Shown here in pieces: positions 36,667-46,278 of a stretch of DNA of 64,000 nt. The first letter of the stretch is position 1; each line of letters begins with the position of its first letter. The notes under the pieces were generated by a model. The model searched no databases, was not told the DNA's origin, and was given only the letters and a program-made list of their open reading frames with translations. The position numbers were made by a program, and so were the translations under genes. Source of the DNA: Frigoribacterium sp. PhB160 (lineage in GTDB: Bacteria > Actinomycetota > Actinomycetes > Actinomycetales > Microbacteriaceae); contig NZ_RKIE01000001.1 in NCBI RefSeq assembly GCF_003751785.1, forward strand, positions 1,093,564 to 1,157,563, read 5' to 3'.

Positions 36667-36674
36667 CGGGCACC

Positions 36675-37781
36675 ATGATCGCACTGGACTTCTCTGAGCA
36701 GATTGCCGCCCTCCGGGCCACGTTCGAGGACATCCGTGCGGTGATCGGCCAAGAGCGCCTCGTCGCCGAGATCGCCCAGCTCAGCGAGCAGGCCTCGGCC
36801 CCCGACCTCTGGGACGACACCGAGAACGCGCAGAAGGTCACGAGCGCGCTCAGCCACCGGCAGTCCGAGCTCGAGAAGCTCGAGACGACGGAGCAGCGCC
36901 TCGACGACCTCGAGGTGCTCGTCGAGATGGCCAACGACGGCGACGACCAAGAGAGCGCCGACGAGGCCCAGGTCGAGCTGAAGAGCCTCCAGAAGATGAT
37001 GGACACGCTCGAGGTGCAGACCCTCCTCGACGGCGAGTACGACCCGCGTCCCGCCGTCATCACCATCCGCGCCGGCGCGGGCGGGGTCGACGCCGCCGAC
37101 TTCGCCGAGATGCTGCTGCGCATGTACCTCCGCTACGCCGAGAAGCACGGCATGGCCGCCACGGTCATGGACACGAGCTACGCCGAGGAGGCGGGCATCA
37201 AGAGCGCCACCTTCGAGATCGACGCGCCCTACGCGTTCGGCACCCTCAGCGTCGAGGCCGGCACGCACCGCCTCGTCCGCATGAGCCCGTTCGGCGCCGC
37301 GGGCAAGCGCCAGACGAGCTTCGCCGCCGTCGAGGTCATCCCGCTGATGGAGGAGACCGAGGCGGTCGAGATCCCGGAGAACGACATCCGCGTCGACGTC
37401 TTCCGCTCGTCGGGCCCCGGCGGTCAGAGCGTCAACACGACCGACTCGGCCGTCCGCCTCACCCACATCCCCACCGGCACCGTCGTCTCGATGCAGAACG
37501 AGAAGAGCCAGATCCAGAACCGGGCCGCGGCGATGCGCGTGCTGCAGTCGCGCCTCCTGCTCCTGCAGAAGGAGGCCGAGAACGCGAAGAAGAAAGAGCT
37601 GGCCGGCAACATCACGGCCAGCTGGGGCGACCAGATCCGCAGCTACGTCCTCGCGCCGTACCAGATGGTGAAGGACCTCCGCAGCGAGCACGAGGTGAAC
37701 AACCCCTCGAACGTCTTCGACGGCGACCTCGACGGGTTCATCTCGGCGGGCATCCGCTGGCGCAAGCGCGACGACGACTGA
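36675..37781 (+). CDS. prfB: peptide chain release factor 2
   Basis: The 368-residue protein releases peptides at UGA and UAA. The stop-codon recognition tripeptide SPF is in [15 protein letters not shown] and the catalytic GGQ in [16 protein letters not shown]. The reading frame is continuous, so the autoregulatory in-frame UGA and +1 frameshift found in many other bacteria is absent. The ATG at 36675 is supported by a TAAGCT box 8 nt upstream. Gene order prfB-ftsE-ftsX-smpB is conserved in actinobacteria. Confidence 0.96.
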   Translation: MIALDFSEQIAALRATFEDIRAVIGQERLVAEIAQLSEQASAPDLWDDTENAQKVTSALSHRQSELEKLETTEQRLDDLEVLVEMANDGDDQESADEAQVELKSLQKMMDTLEVQTLLDGEYDPRPAVITIRAGAGGVDAADFAEMLLRMYLRYAEKHGMAATVMDTSYAEEAGIKSATFEIDAPYAFGTLSVEAGTHRLVRMSPFGAAGKRQTSFAAVEVIPLMEETEAVEIPENDIRVDVFRSSGPGGQSVNTTDSAVRLTHIPTGTVVSMQNEKSQIQNRAAAMRVLQSRLLLLQKEAENAKKKELAGNITASWGDQIRSYVLAPYQMVKDLRSEHEVNNPSNVFDGDLDGFISAGIRWRKRDDD

Positions 37782-37850
37782 GCTGCTGTCAGCCGATCCA
37801 TAGGCACGCCGCCGGGGCGCGTCGCGACCCGGATCGTCCGCGGCCGCGCT

Positions 37851-37856
37851 TAGGGT
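37851..37856 (+). promoter_or_regulatory. -10 box of ftsEX (leaderless)
   Basis: TAGGGT ends 10 nt before the ATG at 37867. Confidence 0.4.
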
Positions 37857-37866
37857 GATCCCCGTC

Positions 37867-38610
37867 ATGATCCGATTCGATGAAGTCACCAAGGTGTACG
37901 CCGGCAACCCACGACCGGCCCTGAACTCGGTCACCCTCGAGATCCTCAAGGGCGAGTTCGTGTTCCTGGTCGGGGCAAGCGGCTCCGGCAAGTCCAGCTT
38001 CCTGCGCCTCGTGCTCAAGGAGGAGAAGCCCTCGACCGGGCAGATCCACGTGCTCGGGCAGAAGCTCGGCACCCTCTCCAGCCGCAAGGTCCCCTACTTC
38101 CGTCGCAACCTCGGCGTCGTCTTCCAGGACTTCCGGCTCCTGCCCCAGAAGAGCGTGTTCGACAACGTCGCGTTCAGCCTGCAGGTGATCGGCAAGAGCA
38201 AGGGCTTCATCCAGGAGGCCGTGCCCGACGTGCTGAAGATGGTCGGCCTGGTCGGCAAGCAACAGCGCCTGCCGCACGAGCTGTCCGGCGGCGAGCAGCA
38301 GCGCGTGGCGATCGCCCGCGCGATCGTCAACAAGCCGTCGATCCTCCTGGCCGACGAGCCCACGGGCAACCTCGACCCGTCGACGAGCGCCGGCATCATG
38401 ACGCTGCTCGAGCGCATCAACGCGGGCGGCACGACGGTCATCATGGCCACGCACGACGCCGGCATCGTCGACCAGATGCAGCGCCGGGTCATCGAGCTCT
38501 CCGGCGGCAACATCCTCCGCGACGAGCGCCACGGCGGCTACCAGACGCAGGCGGTGCCCATCCAGGCGATCGGGGTCGAGGACCTCAGCACGAGGGGAGC
38601 GGACGCATGA
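37867..38610 (+). CDS. ftsE: cell division ATP-binding protein FtsE
   Basis: The 247-residue ABC ATPase works with FtsX to activate peptidoglycan hydrolases at the septum. Walker [14 protein letters not shown]-loop [19 protein letters not shown], signature [15 protein letters not shown], Walker [13 protein letters not shown] and the switch His in [10 protein letters not shown] are all present. The ATG at 37867 is preferred over the one at 37855 because the product then starts [11 protein letters not shown] as in the family. The stop overlaps ftsX. Confidence 0.95.
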   Translation: MIRFDEVTKVYAGNPRPALNSVTLEILKGEFVFLVGASGSGKSSFLRLVLKEEKPSTGQIHVLGQKLGTLSSRKVPYFRRNLGVVFQDFRLLPQKSVFDNVAFSLQVIGKSKGFIQEAVPDVLKMVGLVGKQQRLPHELSGGEQQRVAIARAIVNKPSILLADEPTGNLDPSTSAGIMTLLERINAGGTTVIMATHDAGIVDQMQRRVIELSGGNILRDERHGGYQTQAVPIQAIGVEDLSTRGADA

Positions 38611-39521
38611 GGCTCGGACTCGTCCTCAGCGAGGTCGGCAGCGGCCTCCGCCGCAACGCCTCGATGGTCATCTCGGTCGTGCTCGTCACGTTCATCTCCC
38701 TGACCTTCGTCGGCACGGCCGCCCTGCTGCAGCTCCAGATCAACCAGATGAAGGGGTACTGGTACGACAAGGCGCAGGTCGCCGTCTACCTCTGCACCGA
38801 CACCGACACGACGGGCAACTGCACCGGCGCCAAGGCGACGCAGGACCAGATCGACGGCGTGGCCGACCAGCTGAGCAGCGACGTCCTCGCGCCCTTCGTC
38901 GACCGCTCGTACTTCGAGACCCAGCAGCAGGCCTACGACCGCTTCACGACGCAGTTCGCCGACAGCCCGGCCACCGAGTTCGTGCAGCCCTCGTACCTGA
39001 ACGAGACGTTCTGGGTGAACCTCAAGGACCCGACCCAGTCGGACGTCCTCACCGAGAGCCTGTCGAGCCTCGCGGGCGTGCAGAGCGTCGTCGACCAGCG
39101 CGGCTACCTCGACCCGATCTTCAACCTGCTTAACGCGGCGAGCTACACGGCGATCGGCATCGCGGTGCTCATGCTGATCGCGGCCGTCCTGCTCATCGCG
39201 ACGACCATCCGCCTCAGCGCCTTCAGCCGACGGAGGGAGCTCGGCATCATGCGGCTCGTCGGAGCGTCGAACCGCTTCATCCAGACGCCGTTCATCCTCG
39301 AGGGGGTGATCGCCGCCCTGCTCGGGTCGGTGCTGGCCGGCGGGGCCCTGTTCGCCATCGTCAACTTCTTCGTCAAGGGCTACCTCGTGACGAACTTCGC
39401 CTCCACGCCGTTCATCGGCCTGGGCGAGACGGTGATCGTCGTGCCGTTGGTCGTCGTCATCGGCATCGTCCTGGCGGCGCTCTCCGCGAACGTGGCCATC
39501 CGCCGCTACCTCAAGGTGTGA
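38607..39521 (+). CDS. ftsX: cell division protein FtsX
   Basis: The 304-residue permease-like protein has an N-terminal membrane helix, a large extracytoplasmic domain (about residues 45-165) with a Cys pair ([11 protein letters not shown]) as in other actinobacterial FtsX, and three C-terminal helices with [18 protein letters not shown] in the cytoplasmic coupling helix region. The ATG overlaps the ftsE stop (ATGA). It transmits FtsE ATPase changes to wall hydrolases such as RipC-like proteins. Confidence 0.95.
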   Translation: MRLGLVLSEVGSGLRRNASMVISVVLVTFISLTFVGTAALLQLQINQMKGYWYDKAQVAVYLCTDTDTTGNCTGAKATQDQIDGVADQLSSDVLAPFVDRSYFETQQQAYDRFTTQFADSPATEFVQPSYLNETFWVNLKDPTQSDVLTESLSSLAGVQSVVDQRGYLDPIFNLLNAASYTAIGIAVLMLIAAVLLIATTIRLSAFSRRRELGIMRLVGASNRFIQTPFILEGVIAALLGSVLAGGALFAIVNFFVKGYLVTNFASTPFIGLGETVIVVPLVVVIGIVLAALSANVAIRRYLKV

Positions 39522-39541
39522 GCACCGGGCGACACCGTCGA

Positions 39542-39578
39542 GGAGGCGCGGGCAGCGCGCGTCGCGCACCGCGCCTCC
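39542..39578 (+). terminator. hairpin after ftsX built from a GGAGGCGCGG pair
   Basis: GGAGGCGCGG (39542-39551) faces CCGCGCCTCC (39569-39578), 20 nt after the ftsX stop. The loop is itself rich in GCGC. Confidence 0.6.
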
Positions 39579-39611
39579 CCGGCAGGGTCGCCTCGCCGCG
39601 CGGCGGCGCTG

Positions 39612-39617
39612 TATGCT
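39612..39617 (+). promoter_or_regulatory. -10 box of smpB
   Basis: TATGCT about 57 nt upstream of the smpB start. Confidence 0.45.
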
Positions 39618-39673
39618 GAGAGGCTGCCCGCTCGGGCAGCGCATCCACACACCAGGACGACCGGGAGGCACGC

Positions 39674-40150
39674 GTGGCCAAGGAACGCGGTGAGAAGGTC
39701 GTGGCCACCAATCGTCGGGCGCGCCACGACTACACGATCGAGGACACCTACGAGGCGGGCCTCGTGCTGAGCGGCACCGAGGTGAAGTCGCTGCGGCAGG
39801 GCCGGGCGTCGCTCGTCGACGGCTACGCCTTCGTCGAGGCGGGGGAGGCATGGCTCGACGCCGTGCACATCCCCGAGTACACCGAGGGCACGTGGAACAA
39901 CCACGCGCCCCGCCGCAAGCGCAAGCTGCTGCTGCACAAGCAGGAGATCACGAAGATCGGCCAGAAGACGTCCCAGGGCGGCTTCACGATCGTGCCGCTC
40001 AAGATCTACTTCACCGACGGCCGGGCCAAGGTCGAGATCGCGGTCGCCAAGGGCAAGCGCGAGTACGACAAGCGCCAGACGCTGCGCGAGCGCACCGCCA
40101 CGCGCGAGGCCGAGGCCGCCATGTCGGCCCGCAAGCACCTCGGCGAGTGA
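39674..40150 (+). CDS. smpB: SsrA-binding protein SmpB
   Basis: The 158-residue protein binds tmRNA and helps rescue stalled ribosomes. Signs: [62 protein letters not shown], and the basic C-terminal tail [15 protein letters not shown] that enters the decoding site. The GTG has GGGAGG 5 nt upstream. It lies 124 nt before ssrA, its RNA partner. Confidence 0.97.
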   Translation: MAKERGEKVVATNRRARHDYTIEDTYEAGLVLSGTEVKSLRQGRASLVDGYAFVEAGEAWLDAVHIPEYTEGTWNNHAPRRKRKLLLHKQEITKIGQKTSQGGFTIVPLKIYFTDGRAKVEIAVAKGKREYDKRQTLRERTATREAEAAMSARKHLGE

Positions 40151-40208
40151 CCGCCGCCGGGGCTGGCCCCGGAGGCCGCCCGCGGTGGACGCCCGTCGCC
40201 GTCGGCGC

Positions 40209-40214
40209 TAGACT
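40209..40214 (+). promoter_or_regulatory. -10 box of ssrA
   Basis: TAGACT gives a start near 40221, about 55 nt before the mature 5' end, which RNase P would make. Confidence 0.45.
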
Positions 40215-40274
40215 GGGAGACCGTGCTGCGAGGCACGGTTGGCAACTCAACAGAGTGTGACATCGGCCCCTCAC

Positions 40275-40652
40275 GGGGATGATCGGTTTCGACATCGCCT
40301 GTGTGCGAACGAGAAGCGGGCCGAGGATCCAGGGTTATCTCGTAAACGATCTCTGGAAAACAATAAGTGCCAATAACAAGCGCACTGACTTCGCTCTCGC
40401 TGCGTAAGCAGTAGAGCCACATGGAGTCCGTCAGTCTGGTGACCGCCTTCTAACCAGAGCCTGACGTCATCTAGAGGGCTCGCTGCGTGACTACGCCTGA
40501 GGGTCACGTGGGACTTGCACTCGGGCTGGGCCCGTCGACCTAGGAGCCAGTAGCGAAGGTCGGGGCCGAGCAGAACGTCTGATCTGGCTACGCCCGTAGA
40601 ATGCGTGCAATCTCAGCGATGGACGGGGGTTCAATTCCCCCCATCTCCACCA
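40275..40652 (+). ncRNA. ssrA: transfer-messenger RNA (tmRNA)
   Basis: The 378-nt RNA starts GGGGATGATCGGTTTCGACA and ends with a T-arm (GGGGGTTCAATTCCCCC), CATCTCC and an encoded ACCA. The first seven bases pair with CATCTCC as the acceptor stem, including one G-U pair. The tag frame runs from the GCC at 40369 to the TAA at 40405-40407 and encodes ANNKRTDFALAA, a typical actinobacterial degradation tag. The one-piece form lies next to smpB and before a strong terminator. Confidence 0.97.
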
Positions 40653-40676
40653 CCGGTCGATGTCACACTCCGCGCC

Positions 40677-40717
40677 ACGACGAACGCCCCCGGTCACCGA
40701 CCGGGGGCGTTCGTCGT
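40677..40717 (+). terminator. terminator of ssrA
   Basis: Perfect 19-bp inverted repeat (40677-40695 and 40699-40717) with a 3-nt loop, 24 nt beyond the tmRNA end. Confidence 0.88.
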
Positions 40718-40765
40718 CCCGCCCTCGCTGCACGTCGCGCAACGGGTGTATGACGGAAGCATCCC

Positions 40766-42271
40766 ATGACGACGACATCAGACGACTCCGCCGCCCCCGC
40801 CACCGGTCCCACCCCGTCGACCGCCGAGACCGACCGCCAGAAGTGGCGGGCCTTCGGCGTCTGCGTCGCGGTCGCCGCCCTCACCATCCTCGACCTGTCG
40901 AAGGTCAACGTCGGCCTGCCGAGCATCGAGGCGTCCCTCGGGGCGGGCCCGACGGCCCTGCAGCTCATCGTCGCGGGCTACGCGCTCGCGTTCGGCCTGT
41001 CGCTCGTGCCCTCCGGCCGTCTCGGCGACCTCAAGTCGCGCCGCCTCATGTTCGTCGTCGGCCTCAGCGCCTTCACCGTCGCCAGCGTGCTCTGCGCTCT
41101 CGCGCCGACCATCGAGCTGCTCGTCGCCGCGCGCATCCTGCAGGGGGTGGCGGCGGGCATCCAGATGCCGCAGGTGCTGGGGCTCGTCCAGCAGCTCTTC
41201 CAGGGCAAGGAGCGCGGACGGGCGTTCGGGCTCTTCGGCGCCGTCATCGGCGTCTCGACGGCGTTCGGGCCGACCCTGGGCGGCCTGCTCATCGCCGCCG
41301 GCGGCCCGACCGACGGCTGGCGGCTGCTGTTCTGGATGAACGTCCCGCTCGGCGTCCTCGCCATCGTGTTCGCGCTCCGACTGCTGCCGAGGGCGACGAC
41401 CGCGCCCAGCGGTCACAACGAGCTCGACCTCGTGGGCATCCTGCTGCTCGGGCTGACCATCCTCACGCTGATGCTGCCCTTCGTGCTGACGACGGGGCAG
41501 GGCGACGACCCGCTGCGCTGGCTGTTCCTGCTCGGCTTCGTCGGCTTCGGGGCCGCCTTCATCTGGTGGGAGCAGCGCTACAAGGCCCGCGGCAAGTCGC
41601 CGGTCGTGCACTTCTCGCTCTTCTCCCTGGCGTCGTACCGGAACGGCACCCTCATCGCGACGGTGTACTTCTGCGCCCTGCCCGCGACCTTCCTGCTGAC
41701 GACCCTCTACCTGCAGCAGGGGCTCGGCCTCGAGCCCGTGTTCGCCGGCATGGTGACGATCCCGTTCGCCCTCACGTCGGCCGTCGCGGCCTTCTCCGGC
41801 GGACGCCTGGTCGAGCGCTACGGCCGCAGCCTGGTCGTGCTCGGGCTCGCCCTCGTCGCGGGCGGCTTCGTGCTGCTGCTGCTCGCCGCGACCCTCACGC
41901 CGCAGGAGGTGACGCCCTACGCGATGGGCGTCGGCATGCTCGTGGCGGGGGCCGGAGGCGGCTTCGTCATCTCGCCGAACCAGACCCTGACCCTGGCGGA
42001 GGTGCCGGTCGAGATGGGCGGCGTGGCCGGCTCGATGGGACAGGTCGGCCAGCGGGCCGGGACGGCGATCGGCACGGCAGCGGCGGTGTCGACCTTCTAC
42101 TCGGTCATCGCCGGGGCGGGCTCCGACGCCTCGATCGACGTCTACCACGCGGCCTACCGCAGCGGGTTCCTCGTGACCATCGCCCTGGTGGCGGCGGCGC
42201 TCGTGCTGGCCCTGCTCGACCTGCGGGCGCGCAGGCAGGGGCGGGTGGGGGAGGCGGCCAGCGCCTCCTGA
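40766..42271 (+). CDS. DHA2-type MFS drug efflux transporter
   Basis: The 501-residue protein has about fourteen hydrophobic segments, as in the DHA2 (EmrB/QacA) family. It has motif A-like GRLGDLKSRRLMFVVGL, the antiporter motif C-like GAVIGVSTAFGPTLGGLL in helix 5, and LDLSKVNVGLPSIEASLGA in helix 1, where DHA2 pumps often have LDxTIVNVALP. The substrate is unknown; multidrug or antiseptic export is likely. A TATGAC box lies 12 nt before the ATG; there is no clear ribosome site. Confidence 0.88.
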   Translation: MTTTSDDSAAPATGPTPSTAETDRQKWRAFGVCVAVAALTILDLSKVNVGLPSIEASLGAGPTALQLIVAGYALAFGLSLVPSGRLGDLKSRRLMFVVGLSAFTVASVLCALAPTIELLVAARILQGVAAGIQMPQVLGLVQQLFQGKERGRAFGLFGAVIGVSTAFGPTLGGLLIAAGGPTDGWRLLFWMNVPLGVLAIVFALRLLPRATTAPSGHNELDLVGILLLGLTILTLMLPFVLTTGQGDDPLRWLFLLGFVGFGAAFIWWEQRYKARGKSPVVHFSLFSLASYRNGTLIATVYFCALPATFLLTTLYLQQGLGLEPVFAGMVTIPFALTSAVAAFSGGRLVERYGRSLVVLGLALVAGGFVLLLLAATLTPQEVTPYAMGVGMLVAGAGGGFVISPNQTLTLAEVPVEMGGVAGSMGQVGQRAGTAIGTAAAVSTFYSVIAGAGSDASIDVYHAAYRSGFLVTIALVAAALVLALLDLRARRQGRVGEAASAS

Positions 42272-42324
42272 GATCCGCGGCACCTCCGCGCGCGAGGGCC
42301 GCGGCCGGAGCCTGGCCCGCCGCG

Positions 42325-42477
42325 TCAGGCGGCGGCGGGGGACTGCGCCGCCGCGGCGACGAGCCACGCGGTGATGTCGACGTGGAGCGTGGGCGGCAGG
42401 TCGACGGCGGCCGGGTCGACCCGGCTCGAGGCGACGGTGGCGGCGGCGACGACGGTGGCGGCGGTGACGACGGGCAT
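42325..42477 (-). CDS. small orphan protein, 50 aa
   Basis: The frame runs from an ATG at 42477 with a strong ribosome site (GAAGGAG, 6 nt before) to a TGA at 42327-42325. The product starts MPVVTAATVVAAATVASSR, has a middle VDPAAVDLPPTLHVDITAW and ends in Ala-rich sequence. It has no Cys and no clear signal peptide. I do not recognise it. The ribosome site is the main argument that it is real. Confidence 0.5.
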   Translation of the reverse strand: MPVVTAATVVAAATVASSRVDPAAVDLPPTLHVDITAWLVAAAAQSPAAA

Positions 42478-42511
42478 GGGGGCTCCTTCTCGGTGCTGAC
42501 GTTGACGGAGC

Positions 42512-42537
42512 CGCGGCCCGCCGGGCGGCGGGCCGCG
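42512..42537. terminator. GC-rich hairpin upstream of the 50-codon gene
   Basis: CGCGGCCCGCC (42512-42522) and GGCGGGCCGCG (42527-42537) make an 11-bp stem with a 4-nt loop. It lies in the 5' leader of the small gene and could be a terminator or attenuator. The rest of 42538-42689 shows nothing else. Confidence 0.45.
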
Positions 42538-42689
42538 AGGCTCCTGGTCAGCCGACCCGCCCTGCGGCGGTGCCCCGTGCGGGGCTCGGCGACGACCTGG
42601 GGCCAGTCAAGCCGACGCGGTGTTTCGTCGACATCACCCGCACGGCTCGGTCTGGCGACGCCTCCCTCGGTCGCAGGGATGACATCTGC

Positions 42690-43559
42690 TCAGCTGCGGG
42701 TGCCGTCGCCCGGGGTGGACGAGGGCGCCGCGACGACCCCGAGCACCGCGTCGTGGAGCAGCCCGTTCGTGGCGAGGGCGCTGCCGTGCCACGGGCCGTC
42801 GTCGCCGTCGGCGCTCGTGAATCGCCCGCCGGCCTCCTGCACGACCGGGATCACCGCGGCCATGTCGTACGGCTGCAGGTCGAACTCGCCCGCCATGTCG
42901 ACGGCGCCCTCGGCCACGAGCATGTACGACCAGAAGTCGCCGTAGGCCCGGGTCCGCCAGACCTGCCGCGTGAGGTCGAGCAGCTGGTCGAGCCGCCCGG
43001 CCGACATCCAGTAGTCGAGGCCGTTGTAGCTGATCGAGGCGTCGGCGAGGTCGCGGACGCCGCTCACGCGCAGGGGGCCGTCGTGCTCGCTCGAGAAGGC
43101 CCCGCCGCCGGTCGTCGCCCACCACCGGCGGCCGAGGGCCGGGGCGCTGACGACGCCCAGCACGGGCACGCCGTCGACGACGAGCGAGATGAGCGTCGCC
43201 CAGACCGGCACGCCGCGGAGGAAGTTCGCCGTGCCGTCGATCGGGTCGACGATCCACTGGCGGTGCGAGGCGCCGTCGTCGCCGTACTCCTCGCCGTAGA
43301 AGCTGTCGCCCGGCCGGTGCTGCTCGATCCCCGACCGGATCGCCCGCTCGACCGCTCGGTCGGCGTCGGTGACGTGGGTGCGGTCGGGCTTCAGCGACAC
43401 GTGCAGGTCGGCCGAGCGGTACCGCTCCGTGCTGATCGCGTCGGCCGCGTCGGCGAGCTCGAGCGCCAGCCGCAGGTCGTCGGCCCAGGCCGCTCCGTCG
43501 GGCTCCGCGGCGACGGCCGGGGCGGGGGCGGACGAGGAGGCGCGGGTCGGGTCGGTCAC
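42690..43559 (-). CDS. hisN: histidinol-phosphatase of the inositol monophosphatase family
   Basis: The 289-residue protein has the Mg-dependent phosphatase motifs GEEYG, DPIDGTANFLRG and YDMAAVIPVVQEAGG. The PYDMAA form and the position beside rsgA and aroA point to the actinobacterial HisN that completes histidine synthesis, not a general inositol phosphatase, but the substrate is inferred. The GTG at 43559 has a TACGCT -10 box 6 nt upstream, so it is likely leaderless; the ATG at 43592 lies upstream of that box. Confidence 0.87.
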   Translation of the reverse strand: MTDPTRASSSAPAPAVAAEPDGAAWADDLRLALELADAADAISTERYRSADLHVSLKPDRTHVTDADRAVERAIRSGIEQHRPGDSFYGEEYGDDGASHRQWIVDPIDGTANFLRGVPVWATLISLVVDGVPVLGVVSAPALGRRWWATTGGGAFSSEHDGPLRVSGVRDLADASISYNGLDYWMSAGRLDQLLDLTRQVWRTRAYGDFWSYMLVAEGAVDMAGEFDLQPYDMAAVIPVVQEAGGRFTSADGDDGPWHGSALATNGLLHDAVLGVVAAPSSTPGDGTRS

Positions 43560-43601
43560 CTCGCCAGCGTACCGAGGGCGACCGGCCGGCACCGCGCCTC
43601 C
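43536..43601. repeat. facing pair of GGAGGCGCG motifs at the hisN start
   Basis: GGAGGCGCG (43536-43544), inside the hisN N terminus, faces CGCGCCTCC (43593-43601), between hisN and rsgA. The pair brackets the hisN -10 box. Confidence 0.6.
43566..43571 (-). promoter_or_regulatory. -10 box of hisN (leaderless)
   Basis: TACGCT on the minus strand ends 6 nt before the GTG at 43559. Confidence 0.5.
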
Positions 43602-43619
43602 CCGGCGGTCCGCCCTCTG

Positions 43620-44747
43620 CTAGGGCTGCTCGTCGCCCCGGCCGTCGTCGTCGAGCGCGGCCTGGTCGCGACCGCTGACGCCGCCCTTGGAGGCGAGCAG
43701 CGTCTGCAGCGACCGCAGGCGCTCGCGTCCGACGTCGCCGAGCTCGCCGGCCTCGACGCGGTCGACGATCTCCCAGTCGTGGGCCTCGGCGAGCGGGATC
43801 TCACCGGGCACCGGGTCGACCGCGGGCAGGGCGTGCCGCGCGAACGACCGCAGGATGTTCTCGGGGTCGACGTGGCCGAGCCCGAACGAGCGGACCCCGG
43901 GGGTGTCGACGATCCAGCCGCCGCTCGGCACGGCGAACGAGACCGTCGACGACGACGTGTGGCGACCGCGCCCGGTGACCGCGTTGACGACGCCGACCTC
44001 GCGGGTCGCGCCGGTGAGCGCGTTGACGAGCGTCGACTTGCCCACGCCGGAGTGCCCGACCGTCACGGTCACGTGGCCGTCGAGCAGCCCGCGCAGCTCG
44101 TCGAGCACGGGGGAGGGGGCGCCGTCGGCGTCGGGGTCGAACGACGTCGAGGTCGTCGTCACGATGCGGAGGTCGAGGGGGGCGAAGTGCGCCGCGAAGG
44201 GCGCGGGGTCGGCGAGGTCGGTCTTCGTGATGCAGAGGATCGGCTCGACGCCGGCGTCGAAGGCCGCGACCATGTAGCGGTCGACGAGCCGGGGGCGCGG
44301 CTCCGGGTCGGCCGCGGCGACGACGATGAGCATCTGGTCGGCGTTCGCGACGATCACGCGCTCGACGGCGTCGCTGTCGTCGGCGCTGCGCCGGAGCAGG
44401 GTGGTGCGCTCCTGCACGCGGACGATCCGCGCGAGCGAGCCCTCGGCGCCGCTCGTGTCGCCCACGACGTCGACTCGGTCGCCCGTCACGACGCTCTTCT
44501 TGCCGAGCTCACGGGCGCGCGCCGTCGTGATCTCGCGCTCGTCGGCGGTGCCGACGTCCATCAGCACGCCGTAGCGGCCGCGGTCGACGGTCCAGACGAC
44601 GCCCGTCTCGGCGTTCTCGTACGCCGGGCGCTGCTTCGTGCGGGGCCGGTTGGCCTTGGGGTTCGGGCGCACCCGCACCGAGCTCTCGTCGTACTGCGAC
44701 CACTCGCCGTCGTCGTCGGGCTCGTCGCCGTCGCTCCACCAGCTCAT
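43620..44747 (-). CDS. rsgA: ribosome small subunit GTPase RsgA
   Basis: The 375-residue protein is a circularly permuted GTPase that checks late 30S assembly. The order of motifs is G4 (CITKTDL), G1 ([12 protein letters not shown]), G2/switch ([10 protein letters not shown]) and G3 ([11 protein letters not shown]), after an OB-fold domain (about residues 45-110). The C-terminal zinc-binding Cys/His cluster of the Escherichia coli protein is missing here, replaced by an acidic tail. It starts 7 nt after the aroA stop, so the two form an operon. Confidence 0.93.
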   Translation of the reverse strand: MSWWSDGDEPDDDGEWSQYDESSVRVRPNPKANRPRTKQRPAYENAETGVVWTVDRGRYGVLMDVGTADEREITTARARELGKKSVVTGDRVDVVGDTSGAEGSLARIVRVQERTTLLRRSADDSDAVERVIVANADQMLIVVAAADPEPRPRLVDRYMVAAFDAGVEPILCITKTDLADPAPFAAHFAPLDLRIVTTTSTSFDPDADGAPSPVLDELRGLLDGHVTVTVGHSGVGKSTLVNALTGATREVGVVNAVTGRGRHTSSSTVSFAVPSGGWIVDTPGVRSFGLGHVDPENILRSFARHALPAVDPVPGEIPLAEAHDWEIVDRVEAGELGDVGRERLRSLQTLLASKGGVSGRDQAALDDDGRGDEQP

Positions 44748-44754
44748 CGCGGGC

Positions 44755-46170
44755 CTACAGGAAGCCGAGCAGGTCGATGTCGGCGGGGCGCTGCGACACC
44801 CGTCGGCCGAGCAGGTCGTCCCACAGCTCGACGAACTGGGGCAGGGTCTTCGCGGTGACGCCCACGTCGTCGACCTCGACGCCGTCGACCGCGAGGCCGA
44901 TGATCGCCGCGGCCGTCGCCATGCGGTGGTCCTCGAAGGAGCGCCACTGGCCGGCGTGCAGGGGCGACGGCTCGAGGTGGAGGCCGTCGGGCAGCTCGGT
45001 CACCCGTCCGCCCAGGGCGTTGATCTCGGAGGCGAGAGCGGCGAGGCGGTCGGTCTCGTGGCCGCGCAGGTGGCCGATGCCCGAGATCGTGCTGGGCCCC
45101 GACGCCAGCGCCGCCAGGGCCACGAGGGCCGGTGCCAGCTCGCCGCCGCGCGAGAGGTCGACGTCGACGCCGGGCAGCGCGCCCCCGCCGACGAGGCCCA
45201 CGCCGCCGTCGACCGTCAGCACGTCGCCGTCGAGGGAGACCGTGGCGCCCCAGAGCGGCAGCAGCTCGATCAGGTCGGCGCCCACCTGCGTGGTCTCGGC
45301 GGGCCAGTGCGCGATCGAGACGGTGCCGCCCGCGACCAGCGCCGCGACGAGGAAGGGCGCGGCGTTCGACAGGTCGGGCTCGATGACGACGTCGCGCCCG
45401 GCGATCGGCGTCGGCGGGACCTCCCAGACGCCGGGACGAGGCGACGTGACGGCGACGCCGCGCTGCGCGAGCGCGTCGATCGTCATCTCGACGTGCGGCA
45501 TGCTCGGCAGCGACTCGCCCGTGTGGGTGAGCGTCAGGCCTCGCGAGAAGCGGGGCGCGGACAGCAGCAGGCCCGACACGAACTGGGACGAGGCGGAGGC
45601 GTCGATCTCGACCGCGCCTCCCTCGACCTCGCCCGTGCCGTGCAGGCTGAACGGCAGCGCGCGACGGCCGTCGTCGGAGACGTCGACGCCGAGGGCGCGG
45701 AGCGAGTCGACGGTCGTCGCCATCGGGCGGCGGCGGGCCGACTCGTCGCCGTCGAAGGTGACCGGGCCGAGGGCGAGCGCCGCGACCGGCGGCAGGAAGC
45801 GCATGACCGTGCCGGCGAGGCCGCAGTCGACGGACGCGCCGCCCTGCAGCTCGCCCGGCGTGATCTCGAGGTCGGGGCCGAACGGCTCGCCCGACTCGAC
45901 CTCGTCGATCGTCGTGCCGAGCGCGCGCAGCGCCTGCGTCATGAGCGCGGTGTCGCGCGAGTGCAGGGGCGCCCGGAGCCGCGAGGGCCCGGAGGCGAGC
46001 GCCGAGAGGACGAGCTCGCGGTTCGTCAGCGACTTCGAGCCGGGCAGCGACAGGGAGGCGCGGAGCGGCCCGGAGGCCCGGGGCGCGACCCAGCCCCCCG
46101 CGTCGCCCTCGGGCACGTGGCCGTCGTCGTAGGGGGAGAACTCGGGCCCGGAATACCTGTACACCTGCAT
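44755..46170 (-). CDS. aroA: 3-phosphoshikimate 1-carboxyvinyltransferase (EPSP synthase)
   Basis: The 471-residue enzyme joins PEP to shikimate-3-phosphate in aromatic amino acid synthesis. Motifs: [60 protein letters not shown] and [11 protein letters not shown]. The N terminus carries about 25 extra residues ([17 protein letters not shown]). The ATG at 46170 has a TACCCT box 9 nt upstream on its strand, so I set the start there. It is divergent from the sigma gene. Confidence 0.95.
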   Translation of the reverse strand: MQVYRYSGPEFSPYDDGHVPEGDAGGWVAPRASGPLRASLSLPGSKSLTNRELVLSALASGPSRLRAPLHSRDTALMTQALRALGTTIDEVESGEPFGPDLEITPGELQGGASVDCGLAGTVMRFLPPVAALALGPVTFDGDESARRRPMATTVDSLRALGVDVSDDGRRALPFSLHGTGEVEGGAVEIDASASSQFVSGLLLSAPRFSRGLTLTHTGESLPSMPHVEMTIDALAQRGVAVTSPRPGVWEVPPTPIAGRDVVIEPDLSNAAPFLVAALVAGGTVSIAHWPAETTQVGADLIELLPLWGATVSLDGDVLTVDGGVGLVGGGALPGVDVDLSRGGELAPALVALAALASGPSTISGIGHLRGHETDRLAALASEINALGGRVTELPDGLHLEPSPLHAGQWRSFEDHRMATAAAIIGLAVDGVEVDDVGVTAKTLPQFVELWDDLLGRRVSQRPADIDLLGFL

Positions 46171-46179
46171 CGGTTCACC

Positions 46180-46185
46180 AGGGTA
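46180..46185 (-). promoter_or_regulatory. -10 box of aroA-rsgA (leaderless)
   Basis: TACCCT on the minus strand ends 9 nt before the ATG at 46170. Confidence 0.45.
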
Positions 46186-46264
46186 ATGCAGCGACCACCT
46201 GGAGGACGCGTGCCCACAGCACTTGCACCGAGACCCGACCTGGGGCACATCACGGTCGCCGAAC

Positions 46265-46270
46265 TAGAAT
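46265..46270 (+). promoter_or_regulatory. -10 box of the SigR-like gene (leaderless)
   Basis: TAGAAT ends 8 nt before the ATG at 46279 (5 nt before a GTG at 46276). Confidence 0.5.
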
Positions 46271-46278
46271 CGGCCGTG

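Noticed and set aside
36675-36780. Programmed frameshift site in prfB.
   Set aside because: The frame is continuous from the ATG and there is no in-frame TGA near codon 25.
42325-42477. The 50-codon gene as a lanthipeptide or bacteriocin precursor.
   Set aside because: It has no Cys, no Gly-Gly leader and no modification genes; the adjacent pump alone is not enough.
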